From Planctomycetota bacterium (GTDB lineage Bacteria; Planctomycetota; Planctomycetia; Pirellulales; Pirellulaceae), in assembly GCA_963204915.1 (NCBI GenBank), contig CAUJHS010000117.1:1-64000 (forward strand): a DNA stretch of 64,000 bases. Direction: 5' to 3'. The notes under the pieces were generated by a model. That model was not told where the DNA came from and ran no database searches. It worked only from the letters and a program-made list of their open reading frames with translations. The first letter of the stretch is position 1; each line of letters begins with the position of its first letter. Below are positions 35,186-44,625 of the stretch, one piece after another. A program made the position numbers and the translations under genes.

Positions 35186-37000
35186 TTACTTTTTCTCATC
35201 GCCGGTGTGCAACACGGCCATGAAGGCCTTTTGCGGAATGTCAACCGAACCGATCGACTTCATGCGTTTTTTACCTTCACGCTGCTTGGCCCACAGCTTG
35301 CGTTTGCGGGTGATGTCGCCGCCGTAACACTTGGCGGTCACGTTCTTCCGCATGGCTTTGACCGTCTCGCGGGCGATCACGCGGCTGCCAATGGCCGCCT
35401 GCACGGCGATCTCGAACATATGTCGGTCAATTTCTTCCGCGAGTTTTTTCACCACGGCCCGGCCGCGACGGTCCGCGTCGCCGCGGTTACAAATAATCGA
35501 CAGCGCATCCACCTTGTTGCCGTTCACCAGAATATCAAGCCGCACCAGGTCGGCTGGTTCGTAGCCGATCAGGTCGTAGTTCATCGTGCCGTAGCCGCGC
35601 GTCGCGCTCTTGAGCTTATCGTGCAGGTCGTAAATCACTTCGGCCAGCGGCAGATCGTAGGTCAGCATCACGCGCGCGGCGGAAAGATGCTCCAGGCTCT
35701 TTTGCACGCCGCGGCGTTCGTGGCACATATTCATCACGGCGCCGATGTATTCATCGGGAATCAGAAAGTTTACCCGAACAATCGGCTGGCGGAATTCTTC
35801 GATTTGTCCCGGATCGGGCACTTCCTGCGGGCGGTGAATCTCCAGCGTTTCGCCCTTTCGCGTGGTGATTTGATACGTCACGTTGGGGGCGGTCTGCACA
35901 AGGTCAATGTCCGCTTCGCCTTCCAGCCGTTGCTGCACAATTTCCATATGCAACAAGCCGAGAAAGCCGCACCGGAAACCGAAGCCCAAGGCCTCGCTCG
36001 TTTCCGGACTGAATTCGAAGCTCGGGTCGTTAATCGAGAGCTTTTCCAGCGCGTCGCGCAGCTCAGTAAAGTCTTGACCGTCGGAGGGATACAAACCGCA
36101 GTACACCATCCGTTGCAGCGGCTTGTAGCCTGGCAGCGGCTTGGCGGCCTCGCCTTGGGCCACCGTGACCGTATCGCCAATGTGAACATCGGCAATCGAC
36201 TTGATATTGCAAATCAGGTAGCCTACCTGCCCGGCTTGCAGTTGTTCGCACGCACGCTGCCGCGGGACGAACTGCCCCAACTCGAGCACTTCGTACACCG
36301 CTCCGGCGCGGAGGAATCGAATGCGGTCCCCTTTGCGCACGACGCCATTCATGACGCGCACATAGGTAATCGCCCCGCGGTATTTGTCATAGTGCGAGTC
36401 GAAAACCATCGCCTGGAGGATTGCATTGGGATCTCCCTTGGGGGGTGGCACGCGGTCGATAATCGCATCCAGCAGTTGCTGCACGCCGACGCCGGTCTTC
36501 GCGCTGACGCGCACCACTTCGTCCGGCACGACGCCCAGCGATTGGCGCATTTCGTCGGCCACTTCCTCCGTGCGCGCCTGCACAAGGTCGATTTTGTTGA
36601 TGACGGGCACGATGGCCAGATCATGCTCAATGGCCGCATAGCCATTGGCGACGGTTTGCGCTTCAACCCCCTGAAAGGCGTCGACCAGCAATAACGCCCC
36701 TTCGCAGCAAGCCAACGAGCGCGAGACTTCGTAGTGGAAGTCGACGTGGCCCGGCGTATCAATCAAATTCAGTTCATACGTTTCGCCGCCGCGCTTATAT
36801 TCCATGCGCACCGCTCGGGCCTTAATCGTAATACCCCGAGCACGTTCCAGTTCCATATCATCGAGCACTTGGTCTTTCATCTCGCGCACGGTCATGGTGC
36901 CGGTTTGTTCCAGCAGCCGGTCGGCGAGAGTGCTCTTGCCATGGTCAATGTGAGCGACGATGCAAAAATTGCGGATATGTTGACAGTCAATAGACGGCAT
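35186..37000 (-). CDS. lepA: Elongation factor 4 (LepA), back-translocating GTPase
   Basis: This 604-aa protein matches the family length. The GTPase motifs are at the N-terminus: AHIDHGKSTLADRL, LIDTPGHVDFHYEVSRSL and NKIDLVQA. EF-G-like domains and the LepA-specific C-terminus follow, with GYGTMNYDLIGYEPADLVRL and KCYGGDITRKRKLWAKQREG. It binds ribosomes under stress and affects translation and ribosome assembly. Downstream on the same strand is the small membrane protein. Confidence 0.97.
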   Translation of the reverse strand: MPSIDCQHIRNFCIVAHIDHGKSTLADRLLEQTGTMTVREMKDQVLDDMELERARGITIKARAVRMEYKRGGETYELNLIDTPGHVDFHYEVSRSLACCEGALLLVDAFQGVEAQTVANGYAAIEHDLAIVPVINKIDLVQARTEEVADEMRQSLGVVPDEVVRVSAKTGVGVQQLLDAIIDRVPPPKGDPNAILQAMVFDSHYDKYRGAITYVRVMNGVVRKGDRIRFLRAGAVYEVLELGQFVPRQRACEQLQAGQVGYLICNIKSIADVHIGDTVTVAQGEAAKPLPGYKPLQRMVYCGLYPSDGQDFTELRDALEKLSINDPSFEFSPETSEALGFGFRCGFLGLLHMEIVQQRLEGEADIDLVQTAPNVTYQITTRKGETLEIHRPQEVPDPGQIEEFRQPIVRVNFLIPDEYIGAVMNMCHERRGVQKSLEHLSAARVMLTYDLPLAEVIYDLHDKLKSATRGYGTMNYDLIGYEPADLVRLDILVNGNKVDALSIICNRGDADRRGRAVVKKLAEEIDRHMFEIAVQAAIGSRVIARETVKAMRKNVTAKCYGGDITRKRKLWAKQREGKKRMKSIGSVDIPQKAFMAVLHTGDEKK

Positions 37001-37194
37001 ACAGTTTGGTTGCGCTGTTTGAAGCGCTCCGAAGACGGAACCACACCAGGGTTTAGTGCGCCGCCCAGCGAGCCTGATGCGTGTCGACGCATACCACGCT
37101 CGCTCAGCAGCCGAGAACGCGAGACAAACCTCGCGATGTATTGCGGATTTGCGGAATTCGGGCGGGCGGATACCTGGGGCGCTCCGCGACCCCG

Positions 37195-38232
37195 TTACCC
37201 CTGTTTCTTATGATACGCCATTCGGGCGATTCCGGCTGCGCCAATGTAACCGGCATGGCCCACTAACGAAGCAAAGTCCACCACGGTGTTCTTGGCGGGA
37301 ATGGGAAAAGCGCGGCGCCGCACCTCCTCACGAACGCGTTCGATAAAGCGGCGTCCTAACTTGCTCGCGTTGCCGCCAAAATTCATGGCGCCGCCGAGAA
37401 TCACCGCTCCCGGATCGATCGTGTGCATCAGGCTGACGGCCCCAATTCCCACGTACTTGGCCGTTTCCAGGATCAGATCCAGGGCGAGTTGATCCCCATT
37501 TTCCGCCTCTTGCGCCAGCATCAGGCCCGACGGTTCTTCGCCTTCCGCCACTCGTGCGTTCAGGGTACTTTGCCGTCCGGCGGCCAACGCTTCCTTGGTG
37601 CGTTTGACCAACGCCGTCGCGCTCGCGTAGGCTTCCAGATGGCCGGTTTGTCCGCAAGGACAAAGCCGAGCGTTCGGCGTGTAATCAATGATGATGTGGC
37701 CACACTCCGAGCCGTGGCTATTCTCGCCGTCGATGGAAACATCGTCCACGATGATCCCCCCGCCCACCCCGGTTCCTAACGTGAGCATAACCATGCTACG
37801 GTAGTCGCGTCCGCTACCCACCCAGTATTCGCCGTAGGCCGCCGCGTTCGCGTCGTTGGCAAAGGAAACCGGCTTGCCGCACTGTTTGGCCAATGCGTCG
37901 CGAATAGGGAAGTTTTGCCAATGCGGCAAATTGGGTGGATCGAGCATCATGCCCTGAGGAATATCCATCGTGCCGGGAGTGCCAAGCCCCACGGCGGCAA
38001 CATCGTCCAGGGAAAGCCCGGTCGTCGCCAATTCGCCTTGCAAAGTCCGAGTGATGCGCTCCACGGCGTCTTGCGGACCACGTTCTTCCAGCGTGGGAAT
38101 ACTCGTGCGCGCAAGCGTGCGGCCTTGCTCATCCACCACGCCGATCTTGACCCCGGTCCCCCCAACGTCGACGCCCACAAAGAATGGGCGTTGCGCCTTG
38201 TGGACGGGAATCAGATCCAGCGGAACAGTCAT
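37195..38232 (-). CDS. ROK-family sugar kinase (glucokinase-like)
   Basis: From the ATG at 38232 this is 345 aa. The phosphate-binding motif is FVGVDVGGTGVKIGVVDEQG, the catalytic Asp is in FANDANAAAYGE, and LGTGVGGGIIVD follows. The zinc site reads CPCGQTGH, with His where most ROK proteins have a Cys. It most likely phosphorylates glucose or a related sugar with ATP. In-frame codons upstream to 38328 would put a basic, hydrophobic extension in front, so the later start was chosen. It stands alone and diverges from the permease gene. Confidence 0.9.
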   Translation of the reverse strand: MTVPLDLIPVHKAQRPFFVGVDVGGTGVKIGVVDEQGRTLARTSIPTLEERGPQDAVERITRTLQGELATTGLSLDDVAAVGLGTPGTMDIPQGMMLDPPNLPHWQNFPIRDALAKQCGKPVSFANDANAAAYGEYWVGSGRDYRSMVMLTLGTGVGGGIIVDDVSIDGENSHGSECGHIIIDYTPNARLCPCGQTGHLEAYASATALVKRTKEALAAGRQSTLNARVAEGEEPSGLMLAQEAENGDQLALDLILETAKYVGIGAVSLMHTIDPGAVILGGAMNFGGNASKLGRRFIERVREEVRRRAFPIPAKNTVVDFASLVGHAGYIGAAGIARMAYHKKQG

Positions 38233-38373
38233 AGGGAGGGGGGCTGGCGGGAGTGCAACTAGGACGAAAGGCGTGGGAAAAGTATAAAAGTTTCGCCTTT
38301 CCGCCACAATTGGCCATCGCTTGGGCAATTCTCACCCCACAATTGACGCGAGCGTTCCGGAGGCCCACAATGC

Positions 38374-40596
38374 GTGGCTAGATTCGCTCGGACGGCATGT
38401 CTACTGGCCTATCGGCTTATGCAATCCACCTCGTTCTCGCTGCTGGCGCCAACTTCGTGGGGTCGTCTGGCGCGGCTCGCCCGAAAGGAACTACGCGAAA
38501 CGCTGCGTGATCGGCGAACCATTGGCACCTTAATTTTGATGCCGCTTCTGGTTTACCCGCTACTGAATATCGCCTTCCAAAAGTTTTTACTTTCCAGCGC
38601 GGGGGGGAAAGGCCCCGCGGTGTATCGCATCGCCGTCGAGTCGGAAGAAAAGGCGGTCATCCTTCGCGATTTTCTGTTCGCAGGCGAGCAAATCCTCTTC
38701 CAGCAAGAGCCGTCCGGCGAACAGCCATCTCCTACCCCAGGTGCGCCGCCGCTGGGTGAAAACGGGATTGCTCAAACAGCCACGTTTGCCAAAAGCTCTC
38801 GCCTGGAGCAAGACCTCAAGGATTTGAACGTTGATCTGGCAGTGCGGCTCGAAACGCAACCTTCCCGCAACGGCGCTCAGGAGTATTCTCCTATCCAATG
38901 CCAGTTGCTGTACCGCGCCAACTCGCCCTCAAGCGAAGCAGCTCTACGGTTTGTCGAAGAACGGCTTCGCGCACTCAACGAACGCTGGTTGGAAGACCTG
39001 CTACGGCGACGAGGCGTCGAACGCACGCGACTGGCCGACTTCGCGAAACAATCGATCGAAGGCGAAGACGCTCCTGCGCTGTCGCTCGCGACGCTCGCAC
39101 CGCTCATCTTGATTTTGATGACCGTTACCGGGGCCGTCTATCCGGCCATCGACCTGACGGCGGGCGAACGGGAGCGAGGCACCCTGGAAACGCTCATTGC
39201 CGCGCCGGTGCCGCGCATGGCGCTGCTGGCGGCGAAGTATGTCGCCGTGATGACCGTGGCATTGCTAACCGCCGTAGTGAATTTCGTGGCGATGACCATC
39301 ACCATTGCCAGCGGCGGTTTGAGCGACTACCTCTTTGGCGAACAAGGACTGCAAGCGGCCACCGTATTCAAAGTCTTTGGCTTGACGTTGTTGCTGGCAG
39401 CCTTTTTTTCCGCGGTGCTGTTAGCGATTACCAGTTTCGCCCGGAGCTTCAAAGAGGCGCAAGCGTACCTCATTCCGCTGACGCTGGCTTCGCTGGCGCC
39501 CGGATTTTTGGCGCTGATGCCAGGACTCGAACTGAACGCCGCGCTGGCGCTGGCGCCGCTGGTGAATATCGTGCTCGTCACGCGCGACATGTTTCGCGGC
39601 GGCGTGGAGCCTCTCTGGTTGATGACGGCCACAGCCTCGACGCTGTTGTACGCAGTCGCAGCGTTGGCGGTGGCGGCAAAGGTGTTTGGCGCCGATGCCT
39701 TGGTTTTCGGCGCTGAAGAAGGCTGGTCGAACTGGCTGCGCCGACCCTTGCGCATGCGGCCGTCTCCCACGTTGTCCAGCGCTTTGGCTTGTCTCGCTGT
39801 GTTATTGCCCGCATATGTGTTGGCGGCCAGTTGGCTGGGGCAATTTCGCGAAGCCGCATTGTCCACGCGTCTCCTTGGCATGAGCGTTGTTACGGCATTG
39901 TTGTTTGGCCTGATTCCCTTCATCGCAGCCGTTCTGGGGCGAGTCTCGCTGCGCGGCGGTTTCGCGCTGCGCGGCGCCTCGCTGCTGGCGTTCTTTGGCG
40001 CCGCAGCGCTGGGAGTTTCGCTGTGGCCGTTCGCCCATGAGATCTTTCTGATCAATCAATGGCTCGGTCTGGTGTCGCTCGATGAAAACAGCCTGGCGCC
40101 TGCGTTACGGTTGGTCGAGCAGCTTTCCACCGTCTCGCCTTGGTTGGTGCTGGCCGCGTTCGCCGTCGCGCCGGCGGTGTTTGAAGAATGGTTTTTCCGT
40201 GGCTACTTGTTTGGCGGTATTCGGAGCAGCACTTCGGCCGGTTGGACCATCGTGATCACAGCGATCTTATTCGGCGCCTTCCATGTGTTCTCCAGCGTGC
40301 TGGCGATCGAGAGAATGTTGCCCAGTACGTTTCTGGGCCTGTTCTTGGGATGGGTTCGCTGGCGCACCAGCAGCGTGTTGCCCGGAATGCTCCTGCACGG
40401 GTGCCACAACGGGTTATTGATTATGGCGGCGTATTACCGGGACGAGTTGACCGCACGCGGTTGGGGCTTGGCCGAGCAAAGCCATTTACCGCCAACCTGG
40501 CTTGCCGCAGCCGCCGTGGGTGTCGCCGTGGGTGTGGGGTTGTTGCAATACACTCCCCCACCCGAGACGATGGTTGAGTCGAAAGAACTGGCCTAA
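38374..40596 (+). CDS. ABC-2 permease fused to CPBP intramembrane protease
   Basis: This 740-aa protein starts at GTG (38374), with GGAGG about 10 nt upstream. The N-terminal half is an ABC-2/NatB-like permease. It has a cytoplasmic start (LARKELRETLRDRRT), one membrane helix, an approximately 180-residue extracytoplasmic domain and several helices from about 240. The second half has more helices and ends in a CPBP domain: FEEWFFRGYLFGG with the EExxxR motif, then FGAFHVFSS and a late Asn/His helix. CPBP proteins are glutamic intramembrane proteases (Rce1-like). The fusion suggests coupled export and cleavage. No ATPase gene is adjacent. Met16 (38419) is another start. Confidence 0.85.
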   Translation: MARFARTACLLAYRLMQSTSFSLLAPTSWGRLARLARKELRETLRDRRTIGTLILMPLLVYPLLNIAFQKFLLSSAGGKGPAVYRIAVESEEKAVILRDFLFAGEQILFQQEPSGEQPSPTPGAPPLGENGIAQTATFAKSSRLEQDLKDLNVDLAVRLETQPSRNGAQEYSPIQCQLLYRANSPSSEAALRFVEERLRALNERWLEDLLRRRGVERTRLADFAKQSIEGEDAPALSLATLAPLILILMTVTGAVYPAIDLTAGERERGTLETLIAAPVPRMALLAAKYVAVMTVALLTAVVNFVAMTITIASGGLSDYLFGEQGLQAATVFKVFGLTLLLAAFFSAVLLAITSFARSFKEAQAYLIPLTLASLAPGFLALMPGLELNAALALAPLVNIVLVTRDMFRGGVEPLWLMTATASTLLYAVAALAVAAKVFGADALVFGAEEGWSNWLRRPLRMRPSPTLSSALACLAVLLPAYVLAASWLGQFREAALSTRLLGMSVVTALLFGLIPFIAAVLGRVSLRGGFALRGASLLAFFGAAALGVSLWPFAHEIFLINQWLGLVSLDENSLAPALRLVEQLSTVSPWLVLAAFAVAPAVFEEWFFRGYLFGGIRSSTSAGWTIVITAILFGAFHVFSSVLAIERMLPSTFLGLFLGWVRWRTSSVLPGMLLHGCHNGLLIMAAYYRDELTARGWGLAEQSHLPPTWLAAAAVGVAVGVGLLQYTPPPETMVESKELA

Positions 40597-40641
40597 CGCC
40601 GCCCTGGCGTTGTTTGTTCCTTTGCAGTCGCATCACTCCTC

Positions 40642-42492
40642 ATGAGCATTGCCGTTCTCCACCAGGTGTATGACGAAATGCGTCGGCTGGCTATTGCCGG
40701 CAGCAATCTCGCCAACGGCGACTTCCGCCTGAAGAAACTCGTGCCTCCTTTGCAGGCGTCGGCGGCCAAGGCGCCCGTGTTCGGCAAAGTCGCCGAGGCA
40801 ATCGAGAAGCTCATCAACAGTTCCGCCAAAGACTCGGCGCCAGCGCTGCTGGAGCTAAGCACGCTCGTCTCGGCCATTCTTTACACGCAAGGCGAGACGG
40901 GTCTGTCGGGCAAGTTGGAGCCGATCGACACCATCGACATGGGTCTGCCCACGTCGGCCACCAGCGCACGCGTGTTGAAGCCGCTCATCGAAGCGCTCAC
41001 GACAACCGGCTCGGGGCGTGAAGAAATTATTCGCGACGCTCACCAGCGCGGAGCTTTCAAAGATTTGCGCCTTGTACGCGTGGCGGTGGGCGCCGTGGAT
41101 GATCCCTATGGTCCGATCGCCGACTATGTGTGCGATGAAATCTTACCCCTGTACGGCAAGGCGATCTACGACGACCTGCGTTCGTCGTACAATCCCAAGG
41201 CCAAAGGCGGGCAAGTCCGCCGGCTGCGGCTCATGCACCGCCTGGACCCCGAAAAGAGCCACGAATTGGTCGAGCAAGCGCTCGAGTCGGGCTCCGCCGA
41301 TATGAAAGTCGCCGCCATCCAATGCCTTGCCGGGCGGGAAGAAATGTTGTCGTACTTGCTCGAACAAGCGCGAGCCAAGAACAGTGAAGTGCGTCGCGCC
41401 GCGCTGGGCGCCTTGGCGCCGTTCACCCAGGACGAAGTCGTCGAAGCACTGAAGAAAGCCCTCCTAGGGGCCGACCTGAAGCTGACCGTCCGCGCCGCCA
41501 GTCAGAATCGCAGTCCCAAGCTTCTCACGTTCTTGCTCGAAGAAGGCGAGAAGCAACTCGAAACGCTCTTCACCATCAAGGAAAAAAAGAAGCTGGGCGA
41601 CGCCAGCGACCGGTTTCAAAACTGGCTGCAGTGCTTCCGCACGCGCGATGACAAACAGACGCTGGCCTTTTTAACGCGATGTTTCCAGCGACGCGACGAG
41701 ATCGGCCAACTGAAACCCGAAGCCGACGGACAAGCGATCAATCACTTGACCGCATCGCTGTTGGTTCGCTCAGATCATAAACCGGCTTTGAAAATGGTGG
41801 CCGACGCTCATGCCACCTTGGCGCCGGAAGTGCTTGAATGGGCAATTCTCGCGACCATTCGCACGCGCAAACCGAACGAAGTTTACGACCTGTTCTCTCC
41901 TTACTACCTCGCCGGAAAAGCTGAAACCAAGGGCAAAAAGCGCCGTAGCGACGCGAGCGAGCTCAAGCGAGAAGCGGTGCGCGAATTAGTATCAACTCTC
42001 GCAGCGCCGCACGGCGGACGCGTCTGGTGGGGTTACGGCGCGTATGATTACAACGACGAGCGGATCGACCTGGGCGAGTTCGCGAAGCAAGCCAAATTGG
42101 ATCCGCGATGGCTCGACGCCGCGATCGAACAGGATGACTTGGAAATGGTGCTGGCGCTCGCTCGACCGAAGCACACAGGCGTTCAAAAGTACCTGCTTGA
42201 CGCCTTTGAGAAAATACTAAAAAAGGCGGACTTTTACTACCACGTGGATGATATCCTGTCGGCGATGGCGCGAATCCAACATCCCCAATTGGTCGAGTCG
42301 TACATCACCGCGCTGAAGAAGGCGACCAGCGGCCACCGCCAATATTACGCCTATTGGTTGGCGCGTCTGATTCCGGAGTTGCCGCCCGCCGCCGCGCCGC
42401 ACATTGAAGCCTTACTTCCGAACATGCATGAGAAGGTGGCCGACCAGATCACGCCGTTCCTGGCGGAGTTGCAGGCCCAAGCGTCCGCCTGA
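40642..42492 (+). CDS. HEAT-like repeat protein of unknown function
   Basis: This 616-aa protein is predicted all-helical and soluble. Residues about 180-280 have HEAT-like repeats (DMKVAAIQCLAGREEM, NSEVRRAALGALAPF). Later helices carry Lys/Glu-rich turns (KAETKGKKRRSDASELKRE). No catalytic motif is seen. HEAT arrays are protein-binding scaffolds. It starts 45 nt after the permease-CPBP gene on the same strand and could be co-expressed; no shared function is evident. Confidence 0.65.
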   Translation: MSIAVLHQVYDEMRRLAIAGSNLANGDFRLKKLVPPLQASAAKAPVFGKVAEAIEKLINSSAKDSAPALLELSTLVSAILYTQGETGLSGKLEPIDTIDMGLPTSATSARVLKPLIEALTTTGSGREEIIRDAHQRGAFKDLRLVRVAVGAVDDPYGPIADYVCDEILPLYGKAIYDDLRSSYNPKAKGGQVRRLRLMHRLDPEKSHELVEQALESGSADMKVAAIQCLAGREEMLSYLLEQARAKNSEVRRAALGALAPFTQDEVVEALKKALLGADLKLTVRAASQNRSPKLLTFLLEEGEKQLETLFTIKEKKKLGDASDRFQNWLQCFRTRDDKQTLAFLTRCFQRRDEIGQLKPEADGQAINHLTASLLVRSDHKPALKMVADAHATLAPEVLEWAILATIRTRKPNEVYDLFSPYYLAGKAETKGKKRRSDASELKREAVRELVSTLAAPHGGRVWWGYGAYDYNDERIDLGEFAKQAKLDPRWLDAAIEQDDLEMVLALARPKHTGVQKYLLDAFEKILKKADFYYHVDDILSAMARIQHPQLVESYITALKKATSGHRQYYAYWLARLIPELPPAAAPHIEALLPNMHEKVADQITPFLAELQAQASA

Positions 42493-42559
42493 CGCCTTGA
42501 ATGACGGCTCGCCGCGTTGCCGCTTACCGCGTTTTTATTTCGCGAAAACAAATGGCGCC

Positions 42560-44584
42560 ATGACGACAAGAGCTTGCATTGCGTCGTTGCTGTTCGTGCT
42601 GGCCGGCTCCCTACCTCCGGCAAGCAGCGAAACTTGGCCGTCAACAGCGTGGGAGCACGTACCGCCGGAATCGGCAGGCCTCGACGTCAAGCAACTCGAA
42701 CAGGCCCGCGATTATGCGCTTTCCGGAGGCGGATCAGGTTTCATCACGCATCACGGAAAGGCGGTGCTAACGTGGGGAGATCCCAAGCAGCGGTACGATT
42801 TGAAGTCCACTAGTAAGTCGATCGGCGTCACGGCACTCGGGCTGGCCTTGGCTGATGGCAAGTTAGCGTTGACGGACCTGGCGACCGATCGCCATCCGCA
42901 ATTCGGCCAGCCGCCGCCGGAAAACGCCAAGACCGGCTGGCTGGACGACATCACCCTCTTACACCTGGCCACGCAAACGGCCGGCTTCGCCAAACCCGGT
43001 GGTTATGAAAAACTGCTGTTCGCCCCCGGCAGCCACTGGCATTACAGCGACGGCGGACCCAACTGGCTGGCGGAGTGCGTGACGCATGCCTATCGTCGTG
43101 ATTTGAACGAGGTAATGTTCGAACGGGTGTTTAGCCCGCTGGGCATCACACCCAATGACTTGACGTGGCGCAAGCACGCGTATCGGCCGCACCTGGTGGA
43201 CGGCATGCCGCGCCGGGAGTTTGGTTCGGGGTTCTCCGCCAATGTGGATGCCATGGCGCGGCTCGGGCTGCTGTATTTGCGGGAGGGACGCTGGCGCGAC
43301 CAGCAAATCATTCCCCGCGACTTCGTCGCGGCATCGCGAAGTCCTGTTGCGTCGGTCGTCGGTTTGCCAGAATGGGAAGGCGATCCGCACGGCAATGCTT
43401 CGGATCATTATGGGTTGTTGTGGTGGAACAACGCCGACGGAACCCTCAAGAACGTCCCGCGCGACGCGTACTGGTCGTGGGGCCTGTACGATAGTTTGAT
43501 CGTGGTCGTTCCAAGCCTGGATCTCGTGGCGGCTCGGGCGGGGCAATCGTGGAACAGGTCAAGCGATGAGCACTATGCCGTTTTGGCGCCGTTCCTGGAG
43601 CCGCTTACGGCCGCCGCAGGCGGACAGGCGCCGTATCCGCCAAGTCCCGTCATTCAGAGCATGACCTGGGCTGCGGTGTCAACCGTGGTGCGGCAAGCCC
43701 CAGGCAGCGATAATTGGCCAATCACCTGGGGCGACGATGGCGCTCTGTACACTGTGTACGGCGACGGCCACGGCTTTGAGCCTCGCGTCAAAGAGAAGTT
43801 GAGCTTGGGACTGGCGCGCATTACAGGTTTCGCCGACAACTTTCTAGCCGAGAACCTGCGCTCGACCACGGCGGAACAAAAGGGGCAAGGCGCCGCAGGC
43901 AAAAAGGCCAGCGGTATGTTGATGGTCGATGGCGTACTTTACCTGTGGGTGCGCAACGCGGGAAATTCTCAGCTGGCGTGGTCGGCTGATCGCGGTCTGA
44001 CGTGGCAATGGAGCGATTGGCGTTGGCAGGAAAGCTTTGGCTGCCCCACGTTTTTGAATTTCGGTCGGAATTACGCCGGAGCCCGCGATGCGTTCGTGTA
44101 TGTTTATTCGCATGACCATGACGATGCTTACGAACCAGCCGATGGCATCGTGCTGGCGCGCGTTCCAAAGTCAAACCTTACCGACCAAACCGCCTACCAA
44201 TTCTTTGCCGGCCTGGACGATAAAGGCCAACCGCGGTGGACCGACAACGTGGCGCAGCGTAAACCGGCGTTTGAGCATCCTGGCCGATGTTACCGCGTCT
44301 CGGTGAGTTATCATACGGGTTCGAAGCGTTACTTGCTTCGTCACACACACCCCGAAGGCGATCCCAGGTTTGCCGGCGGTTTTAGCGTGTACGATGCGCC
44401 GGAGCCGTGGGGGCCATGGACGACGGTGTTCTTCACCAACCGTTGGGACATGGGGCCAGGCGAGACCGGCGCCTTCCCCACCACGTGGATGAGCGCCGAT
44501 GGCCGCACCGTAACAATGGTGTTCTCCGGTGATGACAGCTTCTCGGTCCGGCAGGCACGCCTGGAGTTCGCTCCGCGGGAATAA
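42560..44584 (+). CDS. Beta-lactamase-fold serine hydrolase fused to DUF4185 domain
   Basis: From the ATG at 42560 this is 674 aa with a signal peptide (LLFVLAGSLPPASS). Residues about 30-330 are a class C beta-lactamase/PBP-like fold. The SxxK nucleophile motif is STSK in DLKSTSKSIGV; the expected YxN site reads YSDGG, so the second motif is altered. Residues about 350-670 look like a DUF4185 beta-propeller (ITWGDDGALYTVYGDGHG, YSHDHDDAYEPADGIVLAR). It is probably exported and acts on an ester, peptide or glycan. It starts 67 nt after the HEAT-like gene. In-frame codons upstream overlap that gene and were rejected. Confidence 0.75.
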   Translation: MTTRACIASLLFVLAGSLPPASSETWPSTAWEHVPPESAGLDVKQLEQARDYALSGGGSGFITHHGKAVLTWGDPKQRYDLKSTSKSIGVTALGLALADGKLALTDLATDRHPQFGQPPPENAKTGWLDDITLLHLATQTAGFAKPGGYEKLLFAPGSHWHYSDGGPNWLAECVTHAYRRDLNEVMFERVFSPLGITPNDLTWRKHAYRPHLVDGMPRREFGSGFSANVDAMARLGLLYLREGRWRDQQIIPRDFVAASRSPVASVVGLPEWEGDPHGNASDHYGLLWWNNADGTLKNVPRDAYWSWGLYDSLIVVVPSLDLVAARAGQSWNRSSDEHYAVLAPFLEPLTAAAGGQAPYPPSPVIQSMTWAAVSTVVRQAPGSDNWPITWGDDGALYTVYGDGHGFEPRVKEKLSLGLARITGFADNFLAENLRSTTAEQKGQGAAGKKASGMLMVDGVLYLWVRNAGNSQLAWSADRGLTWQWSDWRWQESFGCPTFLNFGRNYAGARDAFVYVYSHDHDDAYEPADGIVLARVPKSNLTDQTAYQFFAGLDDKGQPRWTDNVAQRKPAFEHPGRCYRVSVSYHTGSKRYLLRHTHPEGDPRFAGGFSVYDAPEPWGPWTTVFFTNRWDMGPGETGAFPTTWMSADGRTVTMVFSGDDSFSVRQARLEFAPRE

Positions 44585-44625
44585 TCACGAACCCGATCGT
44601 GTGGCCACGGGCGAGCGCATCGGCT

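Noticed and set aside
35207..36694. 495-aa open frame on the plus strand
   Set aside because: It is antisense to lepA over its whole length; the His/Val-rich translation is the complement of LepA codons.
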